DNA of 50,049 nucleotides from JALZHR01 sp036389695 (GTDB lineage Bacteria > Acidobacteriota > Blastocatellia > Pyrinomonadales > Pyrinomonadaceae). The stretch spans positions 1-50,049 of the forward strand of contig DASVWG010000033.1 of the NCBI GenBank assembly GCA_036389695.1, written 5' to 3'. Below the pieces are notes generated by a model. The model saw only the letters and a program-made list of their open reading frames with translations. It did no database searches and was not told where the DNA came from. Below, piece after piece: positions 41,871 to 50,049 of the stretch (position 1 is its first letter; each line of letters begins with the position of its first letter). The position numbers and the translations under genes were made by a program.

Positions 41871-43031
41871 CTAAACGCTCGATAATTGCTCGGAATTATT
41901 CCCTCTTTTCGCGCGCCAGTTGCGGAAGCGTCTTAAAGCCAGCGAGAGTCCTGTCCAGACGAGAAATGCGCCGCCGAGCGTGGCGAGTCCGGCGATGATT
42001 TGCCCGACGATGCCGAACGCTTCGCCGGTGTGCGCGAAACGCATCCACGAGCGCAAACGACGCCCGGCGCTGCCGCCCGAATACGGCTCCCATTTGGTGA
42101 TTTCGCCGCTTTGAGCGCTGAAAGTCGCCGTCGAGCCGGCGAAAGGATTCAGTTCTCTGCCTTCGCGAATCGTGAAAACGACGGGCGCTTCGGCGGCGGT
42201 CGGCACGCGCAGGGTTATAAATTCCCAGTCTTCGGTTTGCTGCGCGGCGCGCGTCCATAATTCGTCGAGATTTGCGGGAACGACGGGATTCGTTTCCCTG
42301 TTTTGTTGATTTTGCGGCGGCGCTGGCTGCTGCGGGACTTCGCTGCCCGTTAAGGTGTAAACCAGATTGCCCGCCCATTGATAGGAAATGACCATTCCGG
42401 TGACGGTCAGAATTATCAAAACGAGCGACGACCAGAAGCCGATGGTGTTGTGCCAGTTGAAATTTCGCGCTTTTCCCCGCAGCCCGCGCCGGAAAAACAT
42501 CACGGCTTTAAAATTCCGCCACGCCGGACGGCGCGGAAACCAGATGTAAATTCCCGTTATCGCCAGCACGAGAAAAGCCGTGTTGGAAACGCCCGTTATC
42601 GCTTTGCCGACGGCGCGATTTTCGCCGCTCGCGCCGAGCCAACGGTGCCAATCAGTGACGACGCGGAAAAAATTGTTGAAGCCTTTCGCGTCGCCGCCCA
42701 GAATTTCGCCCGTATACGGGTTCATATACAAAGTGCCTTCGCGTCCGAGCGCGAAAGCGGCGGACGCCGTTTGGTCGGCTTTGAGCGTCAGTCCGCTCGG
42801 TTTCGCGTCAGGCTTGGCGGCAAAAAGCTTGGCGAATAATTCGGTCGGAGTAAGCCTTTGAGAATTGTTTTCCGGCGTTTTCACATAACGCACGTCGCTT
42901 TCGGCGTAGTCCTTGATTTGCGCTTCAAAGGTCAGAATCACGCCCGTCACGCACATTATCAAAATAATTATTCCGGTCGTGACGCCCGCCGTTAAATGAA
43001 GCCAAAATAAAATTTTGCGAAAAGATTTCAT
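41871..43031 (-). CDS. PepSY-associated transmembrane protein (PiuB-like)
   Basis: 386 aa, membrane-anchored. The opening 'FRKILFWLHLTAGVTTGIII' and four helices (about residues 10-32, 140-165, 185-212, 340-365) with a periplasmic PepSY-like loop ('PYTGEILGGDAKGFNNFFRV'). 'DWHRWLGASGENRAVGKAI' is typical. The family occurs with TonB siderophore receptors and is thought to reduce or release iron from siderophores. Cotranscribed downstream of the receptor, with an 88-bp gap holding palindromic family A copy 2. Confidence 0.92.
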   Translation of the reverse strand: MKSFRKILFWLHLTAGVTTGIIILIMCVTGVILTFEAQIKDYAESDVRYVKTPENNSQRLTPTELFAKLFAAKPDAKPSGLTLKADQTASAAFALGREGTLYMNPYTGEILGGDAKGFNNFFRVVTDWHRWLGASGENRAVGKAITGVSNTAFLVLAITGIYIWFPRRPAWRNFKAVMFFRRGLRGKARNFNWHNTIGFWSSLVLIILTVTGMVISYQWAGNLVYTLTGSEVPQQPAPPQNQQNRETNPVVPANLDELWTRAAQQTEDWEFITLRVPTAAEAPVVFTIREGRELNPFAGSTATFSAQSGEITKWEPYSGGSAGRRLRSWMRFAHTGEAFGIVGQIIAGLATLGGAFLVWTGLSLALRRFRNWRAKRGNNSEQLSSV

Positions 43032-43043
43032 ATATTAAAATCC

Positions 43044-43118
43044 GGCGGAAACGCGACAGTTATGAATCGTGTCTCTTAATGTTAAAGAACACGCTCCATA
43101 ACTGTCGCGTTTCTGCCT
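43044..43118. repeat. palindromic element family A, copy 2
   Basis: GGCGGAAACGCGACAGTTAT at the left and its complement ATAACTGTCGCGTTTCTGCC at the right (43096-43117), with the inner part shorter than in copies 1 and 3. It abuts the stop codon of the siderophore receptor. Confidence 0.85.
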
Positions 43119-43119
43119 T

Positions 43120-45621
43120 TTAAAAATTAAACGTCGTGCGAAAAGTCATCGCGCGCGGCGCGGCTATTTCGATGCTCGAACCGACCGATGCGTTGACGTA
43201 AACAAGCGCGTCAAACATATTTTCGACATTGAAAGCGAAATTAACGTGCTTGTTCAGGCGATAAAAAAGCGCGGAATCGACGCGCGTGTAGGCAGGCAGA
43301 ACGAGCGGGTCGGGCGCGGCGAAAGTCTGCGCGCCGTTGCTGCCCAGGCGCTTGCCTTGCCAGAACAATCCTAGTCCAGCGCCGAAGCCTTTCAGAAAGC
43401 CTTCCGCGCGGTCGTAACGCGTGTAAATGTTGTAAGCCCAGCGCGGCGATTTTTCCGCGCGCGAATTCGGAATCGGCGACGACGAAACGGCGGCGCTTGA
43501 AGGAAATCCTTTGTAAATCGCATCCAGATAGCTCAAGCCAGCCGTAACGCGCAAATCCTGCCGAACCTGAAATTCGCCCGTCATTTCCGCGCCGCGCGCG
43601 CGCCGCGTTCCGGCGGGCGTGTAATAACGATTGCCGCGCGGATTCAAAACGTTGACGTCCGACTGGACGAGCGCGTTGTCGATTTGATTTTGAAACAATG
43701 CGACGGTCATCGAAACGCGGCGATTGAACAAATCGTATTTCGCGCCGATTTCGTAATTTGCGCCGAGCGTCGGCGCGAAAGTTCCGCGATTTCCCTGCGC
43801 GTCTTCGAGGTCCGGGTCGATTGGATTAAAGCTCGTCGAATAGCTGGCGTAAAGCGTAAATTCCGGCGTCGCGTTGAAAACAATCGAAGCGTTCGGCATC
43901 AAATCGCTTTTGCGCACCGCGCCCGTCGCCGGTTTGTTCTGCCCGTAATTCAAGCCGAGCGTAAAATTCCAGCGCCCGTTATCGAGCGACGTGCGGTTTT
44001 GCACAAAGCCGTTCCAGACAATATCTCTCGTCCGCGCGCCGAAAGCGATTGGCGGAAAATTATCGACGAGCGGCGACGAAACTCGTCCGGTGTAAATATT
44101 TATCGGCGATTGCGCGGCTGGAATCGCGCCCTGCGCCGTCGTCGCCCGCGAATCGAAAACTCTTTCGTAAAAGCCGATTTGCGTCGTGTTTTTCCACCAG
44201 CCCGTGTTCAGCCATTCGTAACTCGCGTCGGCATTAAAATTGTTGTATTTACGCTCGGTCAGGCTTTTCGCCTGAATGCGCGAAACGGTTTTCTGGTTAA
44301 TTAATTGATTGATTTGCGCCGCCGTCGTAACCTGCGGCGTGAAGGAATTAATGTCCGTGTCAAAAGAAACGAAGCGATACGCCGCGTTGACGCGGATTTT
44401 TTCGCTCACGACGCCGCGAAAATCCAGCCCAGCCCAACCCGTTTTTTCGATGCGCCTTCCGCCGAATAAATTCACGTCGAGCGGCGATAAATCGTTTTCG
44501 TTTATCGGCGAATTGATGCCGTCGTTAGTTCGCAAAGAGGTTGTCGGCGAAATGACGATGCCGCCGCCGTAAGGACGATTATAACGCGTGTATTGCACGC
44601 TCGGCGTTAAAACGTAGCGTCCTTCTTCGTCCAGTTTGAAGGCGACCGAAGCGTTCGCGTAACGGTTGCGGTCGAGCGTGTTCGCCGTAAAATAATTCGC
44701 ATTTTCCAGCGTCAGCAAAGCGCGATACAAGATGCGCTCGTTTTTCGTCAACGCTCCGGTCGTATCGATATCAATGCCGAAAGACGGGCGCTCAAAAAGC
44801 GAAACGCCATTGCCGCTATAACCGCCGCCGCGCAAATCGACGCGCGTAAAACGCTGCGCCTGCGGCTTTTTCGAAATCAGATTGATAAATCCGCCGGGCG
44901 CGCTCGTCTGCCCGTAAACCAGGCTCGCCGGACCGCGCAAAACGACCGCTTCCTCGATGCCGAACATACTCGCCCCGAAACCGCCGCTGCCGACGTTGAC
45001 GCCCGCAAAACCGTCGAGCCGCGTGTCGTCCGGCGACATTCGATAACCGCGCGAATAAAAATGATAACTGCCGTTGCGATAACTGTTCGGCGTCGTTCCC
45101 GGAACGTATGTCAGAAAATCGGAAACCTGCCTGAAATTCTGCTCGCGGATGCGCTCCGCGCCGATAACCGAGATGCTGCGCGGCGTTTCGCGAATCGAAA
45201 CCGGCAGTTTGAGAGTCGTCTCGACCGCCATCTCCGCGCTGTCCAGAATGATTGTCACCGACTCGCTGACCGCCGACGGCGCGAGCGTCAAATCCGAATT
45301 CTGCTCGGGCGCGGATAAGAGGATTTCTCTTTCGACGGCTGTAAAACCGTCTTTCTCGACCGTCAGGACATATTTTCCGAAACCTAAATTTTTAAACGAA
45401 AAACTGCCGTCCACGCCGGAAATGATTTCACGCCTGAAGCCCTTTTCATCGCGCAAAACGATTTTCGCTTCGGGAATAATCGCTTGGTTCTCGTCGGTCA
45501 CCACGCCCTGCAAAACGCCGTTCTGATTCTGCGCCGAAGCTGCCGTAACAAGGCAGATTGCCGCTAAGAGAAAAAACAATCCGAAGTTAAATAAATGCCG
45601 ATGTCTTTTGGATACGGTCAT
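43120..45621 (-). CDS. TonB-dependent siderophore receptor
   Basis: 833 aa. Signal peptide to about residue 30; CarboxypepD_reg-like domain ('GVLQGVVTDENQAIIPEAKI'); plug domain with 'VSIRETPRSISVIGAERIRE' and 'FYSRGYRMSPDDTRLDGFAG', 'VVLRGPASLVYGQTSAPGGF'; a 22-strand barrel ending 'APRAMTFRTTFNF' with terminal Phe. Plug motifs are those of ferric-siderophore receptors (FhuA/FpvA-like). A Fur-like palindrome overlaps the transcription start region, supporting an iron role. Confidence 0.93.
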   Translation of the reverse strand: MTVSKRHRHLFNFGLFFLLAAICLVTAASAQNQNGVLQGVVTDENQAIIPEAKIVLRDEKGFRREIISGVDGSFSFKNLGFGKYVLTVEKDGFTAVEREILLSAPEQNSDLTLAPSAVSESVTIILDSAEMAVETTLKLPVSIRETPRSISVIGAERIREQNFRQVSDFLTYVPGTTPNSYRNGSYHFYSRGYRMSPDDTRLDGFAGVNVGSGGFGASMFGIEEAVVLRGPASLVYGQTSAPGGFINLISKKPQAQRFTRVDLRGGGYSGNGVSLFERPSFGIDIDTTGALTKNERILYRALLTLENANYFTANTLDRNRYANASVAFKLDEEGRYVLTPSVQYTRYNRPYGGGIVISPTTSLRTNDGINSPINENDLSPLDVNLFGGRRIEKTGWAGLDFRGVVSEKIRVNAAYRFVSFDTDINSFTPQVTTAAQINQLINQKTVSRIQAKSLTERKYNNFNADASYEWLNTGWWKNTTQIGFYERVFDSRATTAQGAIPAAQSPINIYTGRVSSPLVDNFPPIAFGARTRDIVWNGFVQNRTSLDNGRWNFTLGLNYGQNKPATGAVRKSDLMPNASIVFNATPEFTLYASYSTSFNPIDPDLEDAQGNRGTFAPTLGANYEIGAKYDLFNRRVSMTVALFQNQIDNALVQSDVNVLNPRGNRYYTPAGTRRARGAEMTGEFQVRQDLRVTAGLSYLDAIYKGFPSSAAVSSSPIPNSRAEKSPRWAYNIYTRYDRAEGFLKGFGAGLGLFWQGKRLGSNGAQTFAAPDPLVLPAYTRVDSALFYRLNKHVNFAFNVENMFDALVYVNASVGSSIEIAAPRAMTFRTTFNF

Positions 45622-45782
45622 ATCAATTGGAAACCCCTTTTATAAAATTGAAAATCGCCCGAAGTCGCTTTCCGAGGGAAATTTTGTCCGGCTGTCACCG
45701 CTTGAAAACAATTAAAATTTTCGCTGCCGCAAACGATTTTGTCGCGCTCATTCACAAATTAAACGAACTTTATGAATCTGAA

Positions 45783-45801
45783 ATTGAAAATCGTTTTCAA
45801 T
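45783..45801 (-). promoter_or_regulatory. Fur-box-like palindrome
   Basis: ATTGAAAA-TCG-TTTTCAAT; 13 of 17 bases agree with the TTGATAATGATTATCAA Fur consensus. It begins 8 nt downstream of the -10 box of the receptor promoter, so iron-bound Fur would cover the start of transcription. Confidence 0.65.
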
Positions 45802-45809
45802 AAGAATCG

Positions 45810-45838
45810 AATATAAAATAATGAGTTAGAACTGTCAA
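45810..45838 (-). promoter_or_regulatory. sigma70-type promoter of the siderophore receptor operon
   Basis: TTGACA (complement of 45833-45838), 17-nt spacer, TATATT (complement of 45810-45815), near-perfect consensus. Leader about 180 nt. The remainder of the 45622-45975 gap shows no gene; the promoter of the divergent pilT could not be placed. Confidence 0.75.
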
Positions 45839-45975
45839 ATACAAAAAGTTGTTTCGCCTAATCACAAAATTAGTGACAAACGTTGTTTTGATATGTTAGT
45901 CTAAATTTTGAGCTTGCTCCGGCTCGAATCCCGACATTCCTGGTTCTCCAAACCTTTATAAAACCGAAATCCGAT

Positions 45976-48003
45976 ATGGAAAAATTGAACGAATATCTGC
46001 AAACGCTTCTATCGACGTGCAGTTACGAGCTGCATCTCGAACCGAACAAACAACCTTTCGTCGTCGCCGCCAATGGTGCGACCGACATCGCCAACACGCC
46101 GCTTTTAGGAACTCAAATCAGCACGATGATTTTTCCGCTGATTCCGGTCAATGTCCGGCAGGAATTGCCGAGCCGCCCGGAAGTCGAATTTACGCACGCG
46201 CACAATCTGGGCGATTTCAGTTTTCTGGTCAAAAAATCGCCGTCCGGTTTTAACGTCACAATTCGTCCGGTTCTCTCTCAAACCAACGCTTCCCCGATGC
46301 TGGAGCTCGAAGCTCCGGCGTCTTCGCCGATATTTAATCCGCCGGCGAGCCAAACGGTTTCCTATCCGACCGAATCGAATTTTTCGGCTTTTAATCAGGA
46401 AGCGGTTTCGCCCGCGCCGGAAACCGAGCCTTTTTCGTTGTTTGAAAGTTCTTCGCTCGGACAGCAGCAAAATGCCGATTTCGCGCCCGCCACGACTTTC
46501 GCGCCGGAAATCGTCTTTGAAGAACCGCAGGCTTCATTTGAAACCGACGCTTCGCAGCCGCAGATAGAAGTCGTTTCGGTGAACGACCCGGAATTTGTCA
46601 CGACTTTTTCCGACACTTCCGATTACGAGCCGCCCGGACCGCGCGGTGAATTTTACCCGCAAGCCGAAGCTTACGACCCGCCGCAAAATAATTTCACGCA
46701 GCAGCAGATGTCCTTTTCACAGCCTGCCTTTCAATCCGAACCGGCTTTCGAGCAAGCTCAATTCGCCCAACCTCAGCAACAGCCGCAGCAGTTCGTTCAA
46801 CCGCAGCAGCAGCAATTCGTTCAGCCTCAGCAGCAATTTATCGCGCCGCCGGTTCAGCAATTTTACGCTCCGCAGCAGGAAGCGACGCCCGCCGCTTTCG
46901 TCGCCGCTTCCGCTAATCCGCAGGCGAAAGCCAAGATGGACGCGATGTTTCACCAGATGGCGCAGCTCGGCGCGTCCGACCTGCATCTGTCGGTCAGCAT
47001 GCCGCCGATGATTCGCAAAGACGGCAGGATGCAGGTTTTGCAGCAAGGCGAAGGCGCGATTACGCCCGACGTGATGCGCCAGCTTTTGACCTCGATTATG
47101 CCCGCGAAAAATCAGGAAGAATTTGCGCGCCGCAATGATTCGGATTTCGCGTATGAAATTCCGGGCTTAGCGCGTTTTCGCGCGAATATTTTTATGGACA
47201 GAAAAGGAATGGGCGGCGTTTTCCGCATCATTCCGACGAAGATTATGACCGCCGAGCAGCTCGGACTTTCGCCCGCGATTATGCACCTGTGCGAATTGTC
47301 GAAAGGCTTGGTCGTCGTCACGGGTCCGACCGGCTCGGGAAAATCGACGACGCTCTGCGCGATGATTGACAGCATCAACAAACGGCGCGAAGACCACATT
47401 ATCACCATCGAAGACCCGATTGAATTCACGCACGAAAATCAAAAATGCCTGGTCAACCAGCGCGAAGTTCACAATCACACCGACAGCTTTAAAGACGCCT
47501 TGCGCGCCGCGCTGCGCGAAGACCCGGACATCTTGCTCGTCGGCGAAATGCGCGATTTGGAAACTATTGGAATTGCGATTGAAACAGCGGAAACCGGACA
47601 CCTCGTTTTCGGAACGCTGCACACGACGACCGCCGCTTCGACGATTGACCGCATCATCGACCAGTTTCCCGCCGACCGGCAGGAGCAGATTCGCGTGATG
47701 CTTTCAGAATCGCTCAAAGGCGTTATCGCGCAGACTCTTTTGCCGAAAAAAGGCGGCGGACGCGTCGCGGCGCTCGAAGTTTTGATTGTCACGCCGGCGA
47801 TTTCCAATCTGATTCGCGAAGGCAAAACTTACCAGATTCCGTCGGCGATGCAGACCGGCAAACAGCACGGCATGGTGATGCTCAACGACGCGCTGTTCGG
47901 CTTGGTGCAGAAAGGCTTGGTCGAGCCGGTCGAGGCTTTTATCAAAGCGGTCGACAAGGCGAATTTCGAGGCGCTTTTGCAGCGAAACGGTTTCAGACTT
48001 TAA
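45976..48003 (+). CDS. pilT: PilT-type twitching ATPase with duplicated N-terminal domain and Gln-rich linker
   Basis: 675 aa, about 300 longer than usual PilT. The core (about residue 316-675) has 'LGASDLHLSVSMPPMIRKDG', Walker A 'GPTGSGKSTTL' near 452, 'IITIEDPIEFTH', Asp box 'ALREDPDILLVGEMRDLETI', His box 'TGHLVFGTLHTTTAASTIDR'. The first 100 residues ('SYELHLEPNKQPFVVAANGA', 'LGDFSFLVKKSPSGFNVTIR') look like a degenerate second copy of the PilT N-terminal domain. Residues 100-310 are Pro/Glu/Gln-rich, including PQQQ runs (270-300). It depolymerises type IV pili; other pil genes not in window. Confidence 0.93.
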   Translation: MEKLNEYLQTLLSTCSYELHLEPNKQPFVVAANGATDIANTPLLGTQISTMIFPLIPVNVRQELPSRPEVEFTHAHNLGDFSFLVKKSPSGFNVTIRPVLSQTNASPMLELEAPASSPIFNPPASQTVSYPTESNFSAFNQEAVSPAPETEPFSLFESSSLGQQQNADFAPATTFAPEIVFEEPQASFETDASQPQIEVVSVNDPEFVTTFSDTSDYEPPGPRGEFYPQAEAYDPPQNNFTQQQMSFSQPAFQSEPAFEQAQFAQPQQQPQQFVQPQQQQFVQPQQQFIAPPVQQFYAPQQEATPAAFVAASANPQAKAKMDAMFHQMAQLGASDLHLSVSMPPMIRKDGRMQVLQQGEGAITPDVMRQLLTSIMPAKNQEEFARRNDSDFAYEIPGLARFRANIFMDRKGMGGVFRIIPTKIMTAEQLGLSPAIMHLCELSKGLVVVTGPTGSGKSTTLCAMIDSINKRREDHIITIEDPIEFTHENQKCLVNQREVHNHTDSFKDALRAALREDPDILLVGEMRDLETIGIAIETAETGHLVFGTLHTTTAASTIDRIIDQFPADRQEQIRVMLSESLKGVIAQTLLPKKGGGRVAALEVLIVTPAISNLIREGKTYQIPSAMQTGKQHGMVMLNDALFGLVQKGLVEPVEAFIKAVDKANFEALLQRNGFRL

Positions 48004-48010
48004 TTTTCAA

Positions 48011-48129
48011 AGGCGGAAACGCGACAGTTATGGAGCGTGGTTCAGCGTTAATGATTGGATACGTGTATTGAAATTCACGTTTTTCAGCATTAGCATTGGA
48101 CACGCTCCATCACTGTCGCGTTTCTGTCT
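48011..48129. repeat. palindromic element family A, copy 3
   Basis: AGGCGGAAACGCGACAGTTATGG at the left (48011-48033) and its complement CCATCACTGTCGCGTTTCTG on the right, with a different inner part from copy 1. Starts 8 bp after the stop codon of pilT. Longest arms GAGCGTG/CACGCTC included. Confidence 0.85.
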
Positions 48130-48215
48130 TTAAAAAATCTGTATCCTTTTTATCGAAAACTAATTATAATGATGAGCGCTTTTTCCAAAATCAATCCGAT
48201 TAATAAATAAAAAAT

Positions 48216-49898
48216 ATGACACCTGAAAATGTTTCTCCGCGCTCGTTTGGCGATATTGCTTTGTGTCTTTCCGGCGGCGGTTATCGCGCGGCGGCGTTTG
48301 CGCTCGGGACGATAGATATGCTCGACGAATTGAATTTGCTGAAAGACGTCAAGCTTTTTTCGACCGTTTCGGGCGGCAGCTTTACGGGTATGACTTACGC
48401 GGCGTGGATGAGCGAAGGCAAAACTTACGGGCAGTTTTACGACGATTTTTACAGCTTTCTGGACAAGACGAACTGCATCGACAAAGCGCTCGACGACCTT
48501 TACGATACGCCTTCGCCTTCCGGCTCGAACGATTTGAGCCTGATTCGCTCCGCCGCGAAAGCTTATGCCGATTTGCTTTTTAAAGACCGGACTTTTAAAG
48601 AATTGCAGGAAAATGTCGCCGACTCGGAGCCTTTCCGGGAATTGATTTTCAACACGACCGAGTTTCGCACGGGCAATTCGTTTCGCTTTCGCGCCAGCGA
48701 TAACCCGGACGCTTTTATCGGCAATCAGATTTTCGCCGTGCCGCCGGATATTGCCGCCGAAGTTCGGATGGCGGATATTGTCGCCGCTTCGTCGTGTTTT
48801 CCCGGCGCGTTCGAGCCGATTCGGTTTCCCGATGATTTTCATTGGACGAGCACGCTCGAAAACGTCCGCGCCGGTTTGATGAAGGACGTGAAAAATCCGG
48901 TCACGGGAAAAGTCTACCGAAACGGCTTCAACGTCGAAGGCAGTTTCGTGACCGTGCCTTTGATGGACGGCGGAATTTACGATAATCAGGGCATTTCAAG
49001 CGCGGTCTTAGCCGACGCCGGGCACACTTTCGGGCTGTTTTTAATCACCGATACGAGCGCGCGCAACGACGATATGCTGAATTTTCCGAGCGGCGACGTG
49101 CGGCGCGGATGGGTGACGATGCAGACTTTATTATGGTTTGCGATTGCGCTTTTCGTTTCGGTCGTGATTAATACCTGCGTGCTCGTCTATTATTTTTTCG
49201 GCGCTTATTATTCAAACCGCACGCCGTGGTTTGAACTGCTGCTGTTTTTTATCGCGCCGATTTTTTTCTCGCTCGTCATTATCGGCATTTTGATTTGGCT
49301 TTATCGTCTGTTTCTGCAAATAAAAAGCATCACGGTTTCGGGCGCGAAATTCCAGATTTGGTATATTCTCAAGGAGCTGGCGCTGCCCGATTTTATCGAA
49401 TTGATGCGGGCGCGTTTCAGCTCGCTTTCGACGATGACCGGCAATGTTTTTATGAAACACATCCGGCAGATGGAATTTAACGAGATTATGAGCGACCCCG
49501 AGCGCGCCAGGCTCGTCTCGTTTAATTTGATTTACGATTTGAACCCTTCACAGCCGCGCACGGAATTATGGAAGCTCGCGCCCGATTTAAAACCGACCGA
49601 CCAGATGATTGAAATCTCAAAAACGGCTGAAGGAATGGCGACGACGCTCTGGATTGATAAAAAAGATTTGGACACTCTTGTCGTCTGCGGGCAGATAACC
49701 AGTTGTTTCTCGCTTCTGAAATATCTCTGGCGCAGGTGGGAAATCGAAACCGCGGAAGCGCAAAAAAATTCCCTGCCCGCCGTTCCGAAACCGGATAATC
49801 CGGCGTCGCCGTTTTATGAAATCTATCAAAAATTACTGGCGAAATGGCTGGAATTAAAAACCAATCCGCAAGCCTTTCTAAATCGAAAACGCGTGTAA
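48216..49898 (+). CDS. membrane-anchored patatin-like phospholipase
   Basis: 560 aa. Oxyanion glycines in 'CLSGGGYRAAAFALG' (residues 17-31), nucleophile region 'STVSGGSFTGM' (Ser52, with Thr where the first Gly of GxSxG is usual, cPLA2-like), catalytic Asp in 'LMDGGIYDNQG' (about 252). Two membrane helices at about 305-328 and 338-366, then a cytoplasmic tail of about 190 residues of unknown fold. Expected lipid acyl hydrolase at the inner membrane. Family A repeat separates it from pilT, so probably a separate transcript. Confidence 0.85.
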   Translation: MTPENVSPRSFGDIALCLSGGGYRAAAFALGTIDMLDELNLLKDVKLFSTVSGGSFTGMTYAAWMSEGKTYGQFYDDFYSFLDKTNCIDKALDDLYDTPSPSGSNDLSLIRSAAKAYADLLFKDRTFKELQENVADSEPFRELIFNTTEFRTGNSFRFRASDNPDAFIGNQIFAVPPDIAAEVRMADIVAASSCFPGAFEPIRFPDDFHWTSTLENVRAGLMKDVKNPVTGKVYRNGFNVEGSFVTVPLMDGGIYDNQGISSAVLADAGHTFGLFLITDTSARNDDMLNFPSGDVRRGWVTMQTLLWFAIALFVSVVINTCVLVYYFFGAYYSNRTPWFELLLFFIAPIFFSLVIIGILIWLYRLFLQIKSITVSGAKFQIWYILKELALPDFIELMRARFSSLSTMTGNVFMKHIRQMEFNEIMSDPERARLVSFNLIYDLNPSQPRTELWKLAPDLKPTDQMIEISKTAEGMATTLWIDKKDLDTLVVCGQITSCFSLLKYLWRRWEIETAEAQKNSLPAVPKPDNPASPFYEIYQKLLAKWLELKTNPQAFLNRKRV

Positions 49899-49939
49899 AT
49901 CGAAGCAGAAGGCGCGCGCGTCCGGCTTGGGCGGAATCG

Positions 49940-50010
49940 AATGCAAAACGAAAAATGCAAAATGCAAAATAGAATCAGTTTCTTTATTTTGCATTTTGCA
50001 TTTTAAATTT
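49940..50010. repeat. short-word inverted repeat (AAAATGC family, third copy)
   Basis: Left AAAACGAAAAATGCAAAATG and right ATTTTGCATTTTGCATTTTA around AATAGAATCAGTTTCTT; downstream of the patatin gene near the right edge. No gene in 49899-50049. Confidence 0.8.
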
Positions 50011-50049
50011 TGCGTTTTCTCCGCTCTTGCTGACGCGTGCGCCTTCTGC

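Noticed and set aside
45902..45960. A tRNA 3'-end-like stretch (GGCTCGAATCCC followed later by GGTTCTCCA)
   Set aside because: The T-arm can only make four of five pairs, spacing to the CCA is wrong and no matching D or anticodon arm lies upstream.

Overview
The window looks like a chromosomal segment of an Acidobacteriota bacterium, most likely class Blastocatellia. The grounds are an Oar-type TonB receptor with an N-terminal carboxypeptidase-regulatory domain, an ASPIC/UnbV (CRTAC1) protein, many secreted proteins with short Sec signals, a stand-alone methylmalonyl-CoA mutase catalytic subunit, and intergenic spaces full of palindromic short-word repeats. No rRNA, complete tRNA or CRISPR array was seen. 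Family assignments come from motifs read by eye; no database search was possible.

Region 1 (1-15400, all minus strand) is a sugar-utilisation locus. It is read from a sigma70-type promoter near 15400 with a LacI-type operator just downstream of the -10 box. Gene order is outer-membrane TonB receptor, TPR protein, jelly-roll secreted protein, two tandem GH43 enzymes, a 58-codon ORF, galT, galK, a LacI regulator, a larger GH43 enzyme and a sugar-binding lipoprotein. The likely job is import and hydrolysis of an arabinose- or galactose-containing plant polysaccharide, followed by Leloir-pathway entry. At the left edge is an AhpD-like peroxidase-related gene whose second redox Cys codon is an in-frame TGA followed by a SECIS-like hairpin, so it is a probable selenoprotein.

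Region 2 (15400-19270) has a CRTAC1-like protein, then an AT-rich scar: a stop-interrupted ORF, a terminase-like Walker A fragment, two small orphan genes and strong terminators. Region 3 (19270-28740) has a nitrilase-family hydrolase, a divergent promoter with a multi-hairpin candidate RNA, a zinc metallopeptidase paired with an MBL-fold hydrolase, and an AT-rich three-gene operon ending in a PIN-domain plus helical-repeat protein. That operon is the best candidate for an undescribed (possibly defence) system.

Region 4 (28740-36100) holds RlmD, several lineage-type hypothetical genes, a heptad-repeat ORF, three tandem XRE regulators and a RAYT-type transposase with two matching non-autonomous palindromic elements. 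Region 5 (36100-50049) holds a tandem-ExbD-domain lipoprotein, an amidohydrolase, the mutase with an NTF2-like and a Rad52-like gene, a Fur-type promoter driving a TonB siderophore receptor and PepSY protein, a PilT ATPase with a duplicated N-terminal domain, and a membrane-anchored patatin. A decayed copy of the mutase start lies at 35944. Several palindromic repeat families sit beside stop codons throughout and sometimes supply start or stop codons.
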